Source of the DNA: Nioella sp965215655
Lineage (GTDB): Bacteria; Pseudomonadota; Alphaproteobacteria; Rhodobacterales; Rhodobacteraceae
Assembly (NCBI RefSeq): GCF_965215655.1
Contig: NZ_OZ244111.1
Coordinates: forward strand, 1,426,001-1,490,000
Direction of reading: 5' to 3'
Length of the DNA: 64,000 nucleotides
Positions 49,636 through 57,444 of the stretch are shown one piece after another; position 1 is the first letter of the stretch; the number at the start of each line of letters is the position of its first letter. The notes under the pieces are model-generated. The model did no database searches. It saw only the letters and a program-made list of their open reading frames with translations, and was not told the origin of the DNA. Position numbers and translations under genes: made by a program.

Positions 49636-51999
49636 ATGCCAAAGGATAGTGGCATCGGCGCAAGTTCGAAGCGCCGTGAAGACGTCCGGTTTCTGACTGG
49701 TACCGGCAATTACACGGATGACATCAATCTGAACGGTCAGGCCTATGTGCATTTCCTGCGCTCTGACGTGGCCCATGGGCGGTTGAACAAGGTCGATACC
49801 TCGGTCGCGGCGGAGATGCCCGGCGTGGTGCGCATCTTTACCGGTGCGGATTTCGAAGGCGTCGGCGGTCTGCCCTGCGGCTGGCAGGTGACCGACAAGC
49901 ACGGCAATCCGATGCAGGAACCGGCCCATCCAGTTCTGGCGCAGGGCAAGGTGCGTCATGTGGGCGACCCGATTGCCGCCGTGGTGGCCGAAACCGCCGC
50001 GCAGGCCCGCAATGCGGCAGAGGCGATTGAGCTCGATATCGAGGAACTGCCCGCTGTCATCGATATGAAGGAAGCGGTCAAGGAGGGCGCGACCAAGGTC
50101 CATGACGATCTGGAATCGAACCTCTGTTACGATTGGGGTTTCGTCGAAGAAAACAAGGCCGCCGTGGATGAGGCGTTCGAGAAAGCGGCCCATGTCACCA
50201 CGCTGGAGCTTGTGAACCAGCGGCTGGTGGCGAACCCGATGGAACCGCGCGTGGCCGTGGGCGACTACAACCGCGCAACCGGCGATTCCACGCTCTACAC
50301 CACCAGCCAGAACCCGCATGTGATCCGGCTTCTGATGGGCGCTTTCGTTCTGGGCATCCCGGAACACAAGCTGCGCGTCGTGGCCCCCGATGTGGGGGGC
50401 GGCTTTGGCTCCAAGATCTTCCACTACGCGGAAGAGGCGTTCTGTACCTTTGCCGCAAAGGCGCTGGCGCGGCCCGTCAAATGGACCTCCAGCCGGTCCG
50501 AGGCGTTCATCTCGGACGCCCATGGCCGGGACCATGTGACCAAGATCGAACTGGCGCTCGATGCCGACAACAACTTCACCGCGCTTCGCACCGACACCTA
50601 TGCGAATATGGGGGCGTATTTGTCGACCTTCGCGCCCTCGGTGCCGACCTGGCTACACGGCACGCTGATGGCAGGCAACTACAAGACGCCGCTCATCTAT
50701 GTGAACGTGAAGGCGGTCTTCACCAACACCGTCGCTGTCGATGCCTATCGCGGGGCCGGGCGGCCCGAGGCGACCTTCCAGCTGGAGCGGGTCATCGACA
50801 AGGCGGCGCGTGAATTGGGCGTCGATCCGGTGGCACTCAGGCGGCAGAACTTCATCACCGAGTTTCCCTATGCCACGCCCGTGGCGGTGGAATACGACAC
50901 TGGCGACTATAACGCCACGATGGACAAGCTGCTGGACATGGTGGACCGCGACGGGTTCGAGGCCCGCGCGGCGGAAAGCGCCAAATCGGGCAAGCTGCGT
51001 GGTTTCGGCGTCAACACCTATATCGAGGCCTGCGGGATCGCACCGTCGGCCCTTGTGGGTCAGTTGGGCGCACGTGCCGGGCTTTATGAAAGCGCCACCG
51101 TGCGGGTGAATGCCACCGGCGGTCTTGTTGTCATGACCGGCAGCCACAGCCACGGGCAGGGCCATGAAACGGCCTTCCCGCAGGTGGTCGCGGACATGAT
51201 CGGCATTTCCGAGGATATGGTCGAGGTCGTCCATGGCGACACCGCCAACACACCCATGGGCATGGGCACCTATGGTTCGCGTTCCTTGGCGGTTGGCGGA
51301 TCGGCCATCGTCCGCGCAACTGAGAAGATCATCAACAAGGCCAAGAAGATCGCGGCCCATCTGATGGAAGCGTCCGAGGGCGATATTGAGCTCAAGGACG
51401 GCCAGTTCACCGTTGCGGGCACCGACAAATCGGTCGCCTGGGGCGATGTTACGCTGGCGGCCTACGTGCCCCACAACTACCCGCTGGAAGAGATCGAACC
51501 GGGGCTGGAGGAAACCGCCTTCTATGACCCGGCCAACTTCACCTATCCCGCAGGCGCCTATGCCTGCGAGGTGGAGGTTGATCCCGACACCGGCAAGGTG
51601 ACCATCTGTTCCTTCGCGGCGGCCGATGATTTCGGTAATGTAGTCAACCCGATGATCGTCGAAGGCCAGGTCCATGGCGGTCTGGCGCAAGGCATCGGCC
51701 AGGCGCTGCTGGAAGGGGCGGTTTATGACGAAAACGGCCAGCTTCTGTCCGCCTCCTACATGGATTACGCCATGCCACGCGCCGATGATCTGCCGAGCTT
51801 CCAGGTGGATCACAGCCGCGCCACGCCCTGCACCCATAACCCGCTCGGGGTGAAAGGCTGTGGTGAGGCCGGGGCCATCGGGTCACCGCCCGCGGTGGTC
51901 AATGCGGTGGTGGATGCCCTGCAACGCGGCGGCCATAACGTCACCCATATCGACATGCCGCTCAGCCCCGGTCGGGTCTGGCAGGCGATGAACGGCTGA
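49636..51999 (+). CDS. coxL: CO-dehydrogenase-type large subunit, form II
   Basis: A 787-residue molybdenum hydroxylase subunit. The active-site loop reads AYRGAGR at residues 370-376, the form II signature; true CO oxidisers of form I have AYRCSFR with the essential cysteine. The catalytic glutamate is E744 in GCGEAGAIG. Early motifs include EDVRFLTGTGNYTDDI and GGGFGSKIFHYAEE. Form II enzymes' true substrate is debated; CO oxidation may be weak. Downstream by 22 bp is coxM. Confidence 0.95.
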   Translation: MPKDSGIGASSKRREDVRFLTGTGNYTDDINLNGQAYVHFLRSDVAHGRLNKVDTSVAAEMPGVVRIFTGADFEGVGGLPCGWQVTDKHGNPMQEPAHPVLAQGKVRHVGDPIAAVVAETAAQARNAAEAIELDIEELPAVIDMKEAVKEGATKVHDDLESNLCYDWGFVEENKAAVDEAFEKAAHVTTLELVNQRLVANPMEPRVAVGDYNRATGDSTLYTTSQNPHVIRLLMGAFVLGIPEHKLRVVAPDVGGGFGSKIFHYAEEAFCTFAAKALARPVKWTSSRSEAFISDAHGRDHVTKIELALDADNNFTALRTDTYANMGAYLSTFAPSVPTWLHGTLMAGNYKTPLIYVNVKAVFTNTVAVDAYRGAGRPEATFQLERVIDKAARELGVDPVALRRQNFITEFPYATPVAVEYDTGDYNATMDKLLDMVDRDGFEARAAESAKSGKLRGFGVNTYIEACGIAPSALVGQLGARAGLYESATVRVNATGGLVVMTGSHSHGQGHETAFPQVVADMIGISEDMVEVVHGDTANTPMGMGTYGSRSLAVGGSAIVRATEKIINKAKKIAAHLMEASEGDIELKDGQFTVAGTDKSVAWGDVTLAAYVPHNYPLEEIEPGLEETAFYDPANFTYPAGAYACEVEVDPDTGKVTICSFAAADDFGNVVNPMIVEGQVHGGLAQGIGQALLEGAVYDENGQLLSASYMDYAMPRADDLPSFQVDHSRATPCTHNPLGVKGCGEAGAIGSPPAVVNAVVDALQRGGHNVTHIDMPLSPGRVWQAMNG

Positions 52000-52021
52000 T
52001 CCCGGGACAAGGAGAAAACCC

Positions 52022-52810
52022 ATGTATGAGTTTGAATTCAAACGTCCGGGCACCATCGCTGATGCGGTCACTGCCCTTGGCGCGGAAGAGGCGCAACTGC
52101 TCGGGGGCGGGCAGACCCTGTTGCCCACGATGAAGCAACGACTGGCCGCCCCTGCGGTGCTGGTCAGCCTTGGCGGTATTGCCGAAATGCAGGGCGTCTG
52201 CACCGATGACGCGGGCCGCATCTGCGTCGGTGGCGGCACCACCCATGCGGCGGTGTCGGCAGCAACGGCGGAAAGCTACCCGGCGCTGTCGCATCTGGCG
52301 GGGCATATCGGTGACCCGGCAGTGCGCAATCGCGGCACCATCGGCGGCAGCCTGGCCAATAACGACCCTGCGGCCTGCTACCCGGCGGCGGTGCTGGCCT
52401 CTGGGGCCAGTGTCGTCACCAATACGCGAGAGATCGCGGCGGATGACTTCTTCGAGGGCATGTTCACCACCGCGCTCAATGATGGCGAGATCATCACCGA
52501 GGTGAAGTTCCCGGTGCCCGAGGCCGCGAGCTACCAGAAGTTCCTGCAACCTGCGTCCCGCTTCGCGCTGACCGGGGTCTTCGTGGCCAAGTTCGCAGGC
52601 GCGGTACGCGTGGCCGTGACCGGCGCGTCGGAAGATGGCGTGTTCCGCTGGTCCGAGGCCGAGGCGGCGCTGTCCGGCAACTTCTCGCCCGAGGCGGTGG
52701 ATGGCTTGTCGGTGTCTGCCGATGGCATGATCGCCGATTTGCACGGGTCCGCTGCGTATCGTGCGAACCTCGTGAAAGTGCTGACCAAGCGGGCCGTTGC
52801 CGCCTGCTGA
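52022..52810 (+). CDS. coxM: CO-dehydrogenase-type medium subunit, FAD-binding
   Basis: A 262-residue flavoprotein subunit. The two FAD contacts are GGGQTLLPTMKQRLAAP near residue 32 and GTIGGSLANNDPAACYPAA near residue 107. The C-terminal CO_deh_flav_C domain is present (YQKFLQPASRFALTGVFVA). It takes electrons from CoxS and passes them to a quinone or other acceptor. The final gene of the operon; an intrinsic terminator follows 24 bp downstream. Confidence 0.95.
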   Translation: MYEFEFKRPGTIADAVTALGAEEAQLLGGGQTLLPTMKQRLAAPAVLVSLGGIAEMQGVCTDDAGRICVGGGTTHAAVSAATAESYPALSHLAGHIGDPAVRNRGTIGGSLANNDPAACYPAAVLASGASVVTNTREIAADDFFEGMFTTALNDGEIITEVKFPVPEAASYQKFLQPASRFALTGVFVAKFAGAVRVAVTGASEDGVFRWSEAEAALSGNFSPEAVDGLSVSADGMIADLHGSAAYRANLVKVLTKRAVAAC

Positions 52811-52834
52811 CACACGCGCCTGCGCTGAAACAAA

Positions 52835-52860
52835 AAACCCCGCGCCTCGGCGCGGGGTTT
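52835..52860. terminator. Bidirectional terminator after coxM
   Basis: AAACCCCGCGCC (52835-52846) pairs with GGCGCGGGGTTT (52849-52860) around a two-base loop, with T-runs in both directions. It ends coxM and the convergent repeat-protein gene. Confidence 0.85.
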
Positions 52861-52880
52861 CTTTTCGTCTTGTCGAGAGA

Positions 52881-53879
52881 TCAGAGCCCAAGCGCGTTGC
52901 GCAGGCGGGTCGTCACTTCGGGGATAAGCGCTGGGTTGTTGCGCGCCTGCTCGATGGCCGCGGACAGCGAGGCACGGGCGACGGCCGACAGATCGGCATC
53001 CGCCACGGCCGCGAGGGCGGCATCGGCGTCGAACCCTTCGACGGAGAACAGGGTCGACAGGTCCGTAGCCCCTTCGATCGCATCGACCGCTTCGGTGGTT
53101 TCCTCGACGGCGGCTTCCGTTTCCTCGGTCGCGGCTTCGGTGGTTTCCTCGACGGCGGCTTCCGTTTCCTCGGTCGCGGCTTCGGTGGTTTCCTCGACGG
53201 CGGCTTCCGTTTCCTCGGTCACGGCCTCTGTGGTTTCCTCGACGGCGGCCTCCGTTTCCTCGGTCGCGGCTTCGGTGGTTTCCTCGACGGCGGCCTCGGT
53301 TTCCTCGGTCACGGCCTCTGTGGTTTCCTCGACGGCGGACTCGGTTTCCTCGGTCACGGCTTCGGCGGCTTCCTCGACGGCTTCCTCCGTGGCTTCGACC
53401 GTCTCTGCGGCGTCTGAAGTGCCTTCCTCAACAGCATCTTCGACCGTTTCGGTCACGGCTTCGGTGGTCTCTTCCGCCATATCGGAGGCCGCCTCCGCAG
53501 CGTCTTCCGTGGCGTCGGCGGCCTCGTCTGCCGTGCCGGTCACCTGGTCGAGCAGCCCTTCGGCCTCTTCCATCACCCCTTCAACCGCTTCGGTTGCGGC
53601 GTCGGTCACCGTGTCCACCGCGTCCTGTGCGGCTTCCTCGACGGCTTCCACGACCTCACCAGCCGTGTCAGCCGCGTCTTCGGCCATCTCTTCGACAGCG
53701 TCTGCCGCGTCCTCAGCGGTTTCTTCAGCGGCCTCTGCCGCCTCTTCCACAGCTTCGGTCGTTTCTTCCACGGCTGCCGCGGGGGCGGTTTCGGGTTCTG
53801 GCTGGCCAAGAGGGCTCAGGTAATAGGCGGCGGCGCCGACGACGACCAGCGCGGCAACAATTGCGATAATACGGGACAT
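52881..53879 (-). CDS. Membrane-anchored Ala/Glu/Thr-rich repeat protein
   Basis: A 332-residue protein with an N-terminal transmembrane helix (IIAIVAALVVVGAAAYYL), then an extended, strongly acidic Ala/Glu/Thr region (about 35-264) predicted to be helical or disordered, and a small C-terminal domain (about 265-332, ending ALIPEVTTRLRNALGL). Residues 175-264 are six near-identical 15-residue repeats, VTEETEAAVEETTEA or ATEETEAAVEETTEA. The long region may act as a periplasmic spacer or stress-protection segment. No family name. The start ATG 53879 is used; a longer frame upstream reads as shadow of another gene. Confidence 0.75.
   Translation of the reverse strand: MSRIIAIVAALVVVGAAAYYLSPLGQPEPETAPAAAVEETTEAVEEAAEAAEETAEDAADAVEEMAEDAADTAGEVVEAVEEAAQDAVDTVTDAATEAVEGVMEEAEGLLDQVTGTADEAADATEDAAEAASDMAEETTEAVTETVEDAVEEGTSDAAETVEATEEAVEEAAEAVTEETESAVEETTEAVTEETEAAVEETTEAATEETEAAVEETTEAVTEETEAAVEETTEAATEETEAAVEETTEAATEETEAAVEETTEAVDAIEGATDLSTLFSVEGFDADAALAAVADADLSAVARASLSAAIEQARNNPALIPEVTTRLRNALGL
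53088..53357. repeat. 45-bp tandem repeat, six units
   Basis: Six in-frame units of 45 bp encode the 15-residue repeats of the acidic membrane-anchored protein. Units are nearly identical at DNA level, differing at a few positions (for example GCTTCCGT versus GCCTCCGT or GCCTCGGT). Copy number may vary between strains. It is not a CRISPR, as there are no spacers. Confidence 0.9.
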
Positions 53880-54066
53880 GGGGAAAACTCCGATGCTCAG
53901 AGAGGACGATTCCGGCGATTCCATACGCCCCCTGATGCCGCAGCGCAACGAGAACGGGGGCTTTGACCGGATTCCTGCGGCATTCAGCCGGGATTCGCCT
54001 TGAAACGCCCGTTGGGTAAGGCTAGTTTCGGGCACCGCATATCGTGGCAATAGAAGGATTTTACCG

Positions 54067-54609
54067 ATAGCCCGCAGACCGCATAACGCGCCCCCGCAGC
54101 GCGACACAGGCCCCCGCGTCAATGACCGCATCCGGGCCCCCGAGATCCGCCTTATCGGCGCAGATGGAGAGAATATCGGCGTGGTCAGTCCGGCCCGCGC
54201 CATGGATCTGGCGGCAGAGGCCGGTCTGGATCTGGTGGAGATTTCGCCAAATGCGGCTCCTCCGGTCTGCAAGATCATGGATTTCGGCAAGTTCAAATAC
54301 GAACAGCAGAAACGCGAATCCGAGGCTCGGAAAAAGCAGAAGATCATCGAGGTCAAAGAGGTCAAGTTCCGCCCGAACACCGACACCCATGACTACGAGG
54401 TCAAGATGCGCAACGTCTTCCGCTTCCTCGAAGGCGGCGACAAGGTGAAGATTACCCTGCGCTTCCGGGGCAGGGAAATGGCGCACCAGAACCTTGGCCG
54501 CGAGCTGCTGGAACGGGTGGCGGAGGATGTCAAGGAAATCGGCAAGGTCGAGAACATGCCGAAGATGGAAGGCCGCCAGATGGTTATGATGATCGGCCCT
54601 GCGAAGTAA
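54067..54609 (+). CDS. infC: Translation initiation factor IF-3, apparent ATA start
   Basis: IF-3 keeps ribosomal subunits apart and checks the start codon. Using ATA at 54067 gives 180 residues, the length of E. coli IF-3, with the conserved N-terminus ARRPHNAPPQRDTGPRVNDR and RAPEIRLIGADGENIGVV. AGAAGGA stands 8 bp before it. No ATG or GTG start upstream fits: the in-frame ATT at 54058 touches the ribosome site, and the next upstream codons lead to a stop. A shorter GTG start at 54181 would lose the whole N-terminal domain. infC starts with rare codons in many bacteria for autoregulation. Confidence 0.92.
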   Translation: MARRPHNAPPQRDTGPRVNDRIRAPEIRLIGADGENIGVVSPARAMDLAAEAGLDLVEISPNAAPPVCKIMDFGKFKYEQQKRESEARKKQKIIEVKEVKFRPNTDTHDYEVKMRNVFRFLEGGDKVKITLRFRGREMAHQNLGRELLERVAEDVKEIGKVENMPKMEGRQMVMMIGPAK

Positions 54610-54632
54610 CAGGGCCAGTCGATCAATCGGGA

Positions 54633-54664
54633 GGGCGCGCCAGAGGTGGTCGCGCCCTTTTCTT
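54633..54664 (+). terminator. infC terminator
   Basis: GGGCGCG (54633-54639) pairs with CGCGCCC (54651-54657), followed by TTTTCTTTT. It lies 24 bp past the infC stop. The next gene starts 50 bp later. Confidence 0.8.
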
Positions 54665-54714
54665 TTGGGACCAATGCCTTACATCTCGAACCTGAAAGTT
54701 GGAAAGGGCCTGCC

Positions 54715-55293
54715 ATGGATAGGGTCGAGAATATCCGTCCCGATGTGGCGGATCTGAAAGAGGCGGACCGCCCCAAGGCGCCGCCAATCGCGGGCGCAAC
54801 GGATCTGCAACGGCGGCAGGGACGGCAGTTGGCCGCCATCCACCGGATGCATTTGCAGCAGATGGGGCAGGTGCGCCGGGTGATGGAGGGCATCGCCGCG
54901 GGCAGCACCGCACCCGCCGCATTGGCCAAGGCCGTGCCCGAGATGGACATGACCCGCAACTATCGCCAGTTCGGCAATCTCTGCGGTCAGGAATGCCAGT
55001 TTCTCGACTATCACCACGGAGCCGAGGAGCACCGGGTCTTTCCGCATCTGGAGGCGCGGGCCAGCGACGGGCTGCGCAAGGTCATCGCCAAGCTGCGCGA
55101 GGAACATGAGGTCGTTCACGCGCTGCTGGAACGGCTCTACGCCGATGCGGTGCGGCTGGTGCAGAACCCGGGCGAAGACGCCTTCGAGGAAGCGCGCCAG
55201 ACCTTCGATGCGCTGGAACGCGTGGTCCGATCGCATTTCGGTTACGAGGAAGAGGAACTGGAAGAGGCGCTTGGCGTCTATGGCGGGCTCTGA
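54715..55293 (+). CDS. Hemerythrin-like (HHE) domain protein
   Basis: A 192-residue four-helix-bundle protein. Putative di-iron ligands are in DYHHGAEEHRVFPHLE, REEHEVVHALLERLYAD and VRSHFGYEEEELEEALG. Such proteins bind oxygen or nitric oxide, or protect iron clusters. The N-terminal 60 residues are charged and outside the domain. The start ATG 54715 follows GGAAAGGG. It stands alone between the infC terminator and a bidirectional terminator shared with fpr. Confidence 0.85.
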   Translation: MDRVENIRPDVADLKEADRPKAPPIAGATDLQRRQGRQLAAIHRMHLQQMGQVRRVMEGIAAGSTAPAALAKAVPEMDMTRNYRQFGNLCGQECQFLDYHHGAEEHRVFPHLEARASDGLRKVIAKLREEHEVVHALLERLYADAVRLVQNPGEDAFEEARQTFDALERVVRSHFGYEEEELEEALGVYGGL

Positions 55294-55303
55294 CCTCGCA
55301 TGG

Positions 55304-55329
55304 AAAAGCCGCATCGGAGAGCGGCTTTT
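55304..55329. terminator. Bidirectional terminator between hemerythrin and fpr genes
   Basis: AAAAGCCGC (55304-55312) pairs with GCGGCTTTT (55321-55329). A/T runs at both ends suit termination of both converging genes. Confidence 0.8.
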
Positions 55330-55344
55330 CGGTTCGGCGCTGCG

Positions 55345-56199
55345 TCAGTCCAGAAACGCTTTTTCCACCACGTAGGTCTTGGGGTCGGAATTCGCCCCTT
55401 CCTCCAGCCCGTATTCCTCCAGCATCTCTTTCAGTTCGAGATTGAAGGCGAGATTGCCGCAAATCATCGCGCGGTCGTTTTCCGGACAGATCGGGGTCAC
55501 GCCCAGATCCTCGAACGCCTCGCCCGAGCGCATCAGGTCGGTGATGCGGCCCATCTTGGCACTCTCTTCGCGGGTGGTGGTGGGGTAATATTTGATCTTC
55601 TTCCAGAAGCCTTCGCCGATCACCTCATTGAGCAGCTCATCGGTCTTGAGGCTTTCGATGATCTCGCGCCCATAGGTCAATTCGCCCGCCTCGCGGCAGG
55701 TATGGGTGATGATGACCTCATCGTAATCCTCATAGGTCTGCGGTTCGCGCAGGAGGCTTGCGAAGGGGGCGAACCCGGTGCCGGTGGCAAAGAACCAGAT
55801 CCGCTTGCCGGGCAGCAGCGCGTCGTGGACCAGCGTGCCCACGGGTTTGGGCCGCAGGATGACCTGATCGCCGGGCTGAATGTGCTGCAGGCGGCTGGTC
55901 AGAGGGCCGTCGGGCACCTTGATCGAGTAGAACTCCAGTTCCTCATCCCAGGACGGTGAGGCGATGGAATAGGCGCGCAGCAACGGTTTCTGTTTGCCGG
56001 TCTTGGGATCGCGGTCTCCCATCAGGCCAATCATCACGAACTCACCCGAGCGGAAGCGCAAGGAGGCAGGCCGGGTACAGCGGAAGGAAAACAGGCGGTC
56101 GGTGTAATGCTTCACCTCCGTCACGGTTTGTGCGTCGGGCAGGGTGGGCACTTTTACAGGCGATGCGGTGGCTTCGGTCACAGGTTTTTGCTCGGTCAT
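55345..56199 (-). CDS. fpr: Ferredoxin-NADP reductase
   Basis: A 284-residue flavoprotein exchanging electrons between NADPH and ferredoxin or flavodoxin. The FAD site is LRAYSIASPSWDEELEFYSI near residue 95; the NADP loop is WFFATGTGFAPFASLLREPQ; and the C-terminus ends TYVVEKAFLD. The N-terminal 25 residues are a charged extension not present in E. coli Fpr. It follows the sulfate-reduction operon on the same strand after a 73-bp gap and may supply sulfite reductase, which needs reduced ferredoxin or an equivalent. Confidence 0.94.
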   Translation of the reverse strand: MTEQKPVTEATASPVKVPTLPDAQTVTEVKHYTDRLFSFRCTRPASLRFRSGEFVMIGLMGDRDPKTGKQKPLLRAYSIASPSWDEELEFYSIKVPDGPLTSRLQHIQPGDQVILRPKPVGTLVHDALLPGKRIWFFATGTGFAPFASLLREPQTYEDYDEVIITHTCREAGELTYGREIIESLKTDELLNEVIGEGFWKKIKYYPTTTREESAKMGRITDLMRSGEAFEDLGVTPICPENDRAMICGNLAFNLELKEMLEEYGLEEGANSDPKTYVVEKAFLD

Positions 56200-56272
56200 G
56201 TCTTCAGTTGCGGCCTGAGTAAAGCCGACTCCTTCATTAAGCTTTGATCTAGGTCAGGAAAAGGGGGCGCTT

Positions 56273-56683
56273 TTACGCAGCCCGCAGCCGCGATCTGTGG
56301 TCGTGCTCGCGCCAGTTGGCACGGTCGAGCCATTGTGCCTCGGGCTGGCGGGCCGCCAATGCGCGGTCGATCTCCACATCGTCGAAACCAGATCGGCGGG
56401 CCATGGCGTATTGATCCGCCAGCACATGCCCCTTTGCGCGCAGGTGCCCGGCAAACCCCATCTGCCGCAACCTGCGGGCCAGGGTAAAGCCGCGCCCGTC
56501 GGCGAAGCTGGGGAAGTCGATGCGGATGGTGGCGCTCGTCTGAAGCGCCTCGGTCAATGCCTCAGCATCCGCGTCACTGGGCAGGTCCAGAACTTCGGTC
56601 CCGTCCACGGGGGCAAAGCCGGTATCGGTCACAAGCAGGGTTTCGGTTTCCGTCAGGGCCTCTAGGGCTGCCAGGTCTTTCAT
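56273..56683 (-). CDS. DUF934 protein of the sulfite-reduction operon
   Basis: A 136-residue protein starting MKDLAALEALTETETLLVTD. The pattern IRIDFPSFADGRGFTLARRL and DQYAMARRSGFDDVEID is the DUF934 signature, in a family almost always next to cysI and cysH. Its role is unknown; it may support the sulfite reductase. AAGGAG precedes the start. The gene lies 11 bp after cysH on the same strand, so it is part of the operon. Confidence 0.9.
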   Translation of the reverse strand: MKDLAALEALTETETLLVTDTGFAPVDGTEVLDLPSDADAEALTEALQTSATIRIDFPSFADGRGFTLARRLRQMGFAGHLRAKGHVLADQYAMARRSGFDDVEIDRALAARQPEAQWLDRANWREHDHRSRLRAA

Positions 56684-56694
56684 GTCGTCGCTCC

Positions 56695-57444
56695 TTACGA
56701 GGCGGTTTTTAGGGGGCCGCGGACAATGCGCCCGTCGATGAAGTGAATGCCGCATTCTTCCTTCTGCTCGCCCCGCCAGCGGCCCGCGCGGGGGTCTTCG
56801 CCGGGTTTCACGGGGCTGGTGCAGGGGGCGCAGCCGATGGAGGGGTAGCCCTTGGCCACCAGCGGATGCCGGGGCAGGCGGTTGTTGACCATGTAGTCCT
56901 GCACATCCTCTGGCGCCCAATGGGCCAGCGGGTTGATCTTGATGCGGATGTCGCCCTCGGTCTCGAAGAAATCGAGCGCGGCGCGGGTGCCCGACTGAAA
57001 CCGTTTCCGGCCCGTGATCCAGCTGTCGAAGGGGGCCAGCGCCGCCTCCATCGGGCGGACCTTGCGCAGGTCGCAGCAGGCGTCGGTGTTCTGTTGGTGC
57101 AGGGTGCCGTCGGGATCGCCCGCCAGTAGTGAGATTTTGCTGGCATGGATGGTGCGCAAGTCCTGCAGGCCCAGATGCGCGGCCACATCCTGCTGGTAAC
57201 TCAGCGTCTCCGGGAACAGCATCTGCGTGTCGATGAACAGCACAGGCGTGGCTGGGTCGATGACCGACACCATGTGCAAAAGCACGACAGATTCCGCCCC
57301 GAAAGAGCTGACCAGCGCGATCCGGCCAAGGTCGGGGTCTTTCAGCGCGCGTTCCATCACCGCCGTGGCGGAATGGTGCTTGTAGCGCGCGTTCAGCCCC
57401 TCGACCCAGGTCGCAAGCGATCCTATGGGCGCGTCAAGCGGCAC
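56695..57444 (-). CDS. cysH: Phosphoadenylyl/adenylyl-sulfate reductase
   Basis: A 249-residue thioredoxin-dependent reductase that makes sulfite from activated sulfate. The PP-loop is ALVSSFGAESVVLLHMV; the C-terminal active cysteine lies in EECGIHFIDG. Additional cysteine pairs DACCDLRKVRP and IGCAPCTSPV are those of [4Fe-4S] APS reductases, so the substrate is probably APS rather than PAPS. It starts with GTG at 57444, 11 bp inside cysI, giving VPLDAPIGSLATWVEG. The frame extends upstream only as cysI shadow. Confidence 0.93.
   Translation of the reverse strand: MPLDAPIGSLATWVEGLNARYKHHSATAVMERALKDPDLGRIALVSSFGAESVVLLHMVSVIDPATPVLFIDTQMLFPETLSYQQDVAAHLGLQDLRTIHASKISLLAGDPDGTLHQQNTDACCDLRKVRPMEAALAPFDSWITGRKRFQSGTRAALDFFETEGDIRIKINPLAHWAPEDVQDYMVNNRLPRHPLVAKGYPSIGCAPCTSPVKPGEDPRAGRWRGEQKEECGIHFIDGRIVRGPLKTAS

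Noticed and set aside
53088..53357. Possible CRISPR-like array
   Set aside because: Units adjoin directly without spacers and are in frame in a coding gene.
52797..53823. Two plus-strand frames rich in Gly/Phe/Leu and in Ala/Ser/Val
   Set aside because: They are mirror images of the 45-bp repeat and of the coding strand's Ala/Glu codons; no ribosome site or signal is present, and the minus-strand gene has a clear membrane anchor.
54058..54060. ATT as infC start
   Set aside because: It touches the ribosome site (AGAAGGATT), leaving no spacing; ATA at 54067 has 8-bp spacing and starts at the conserved sequence.
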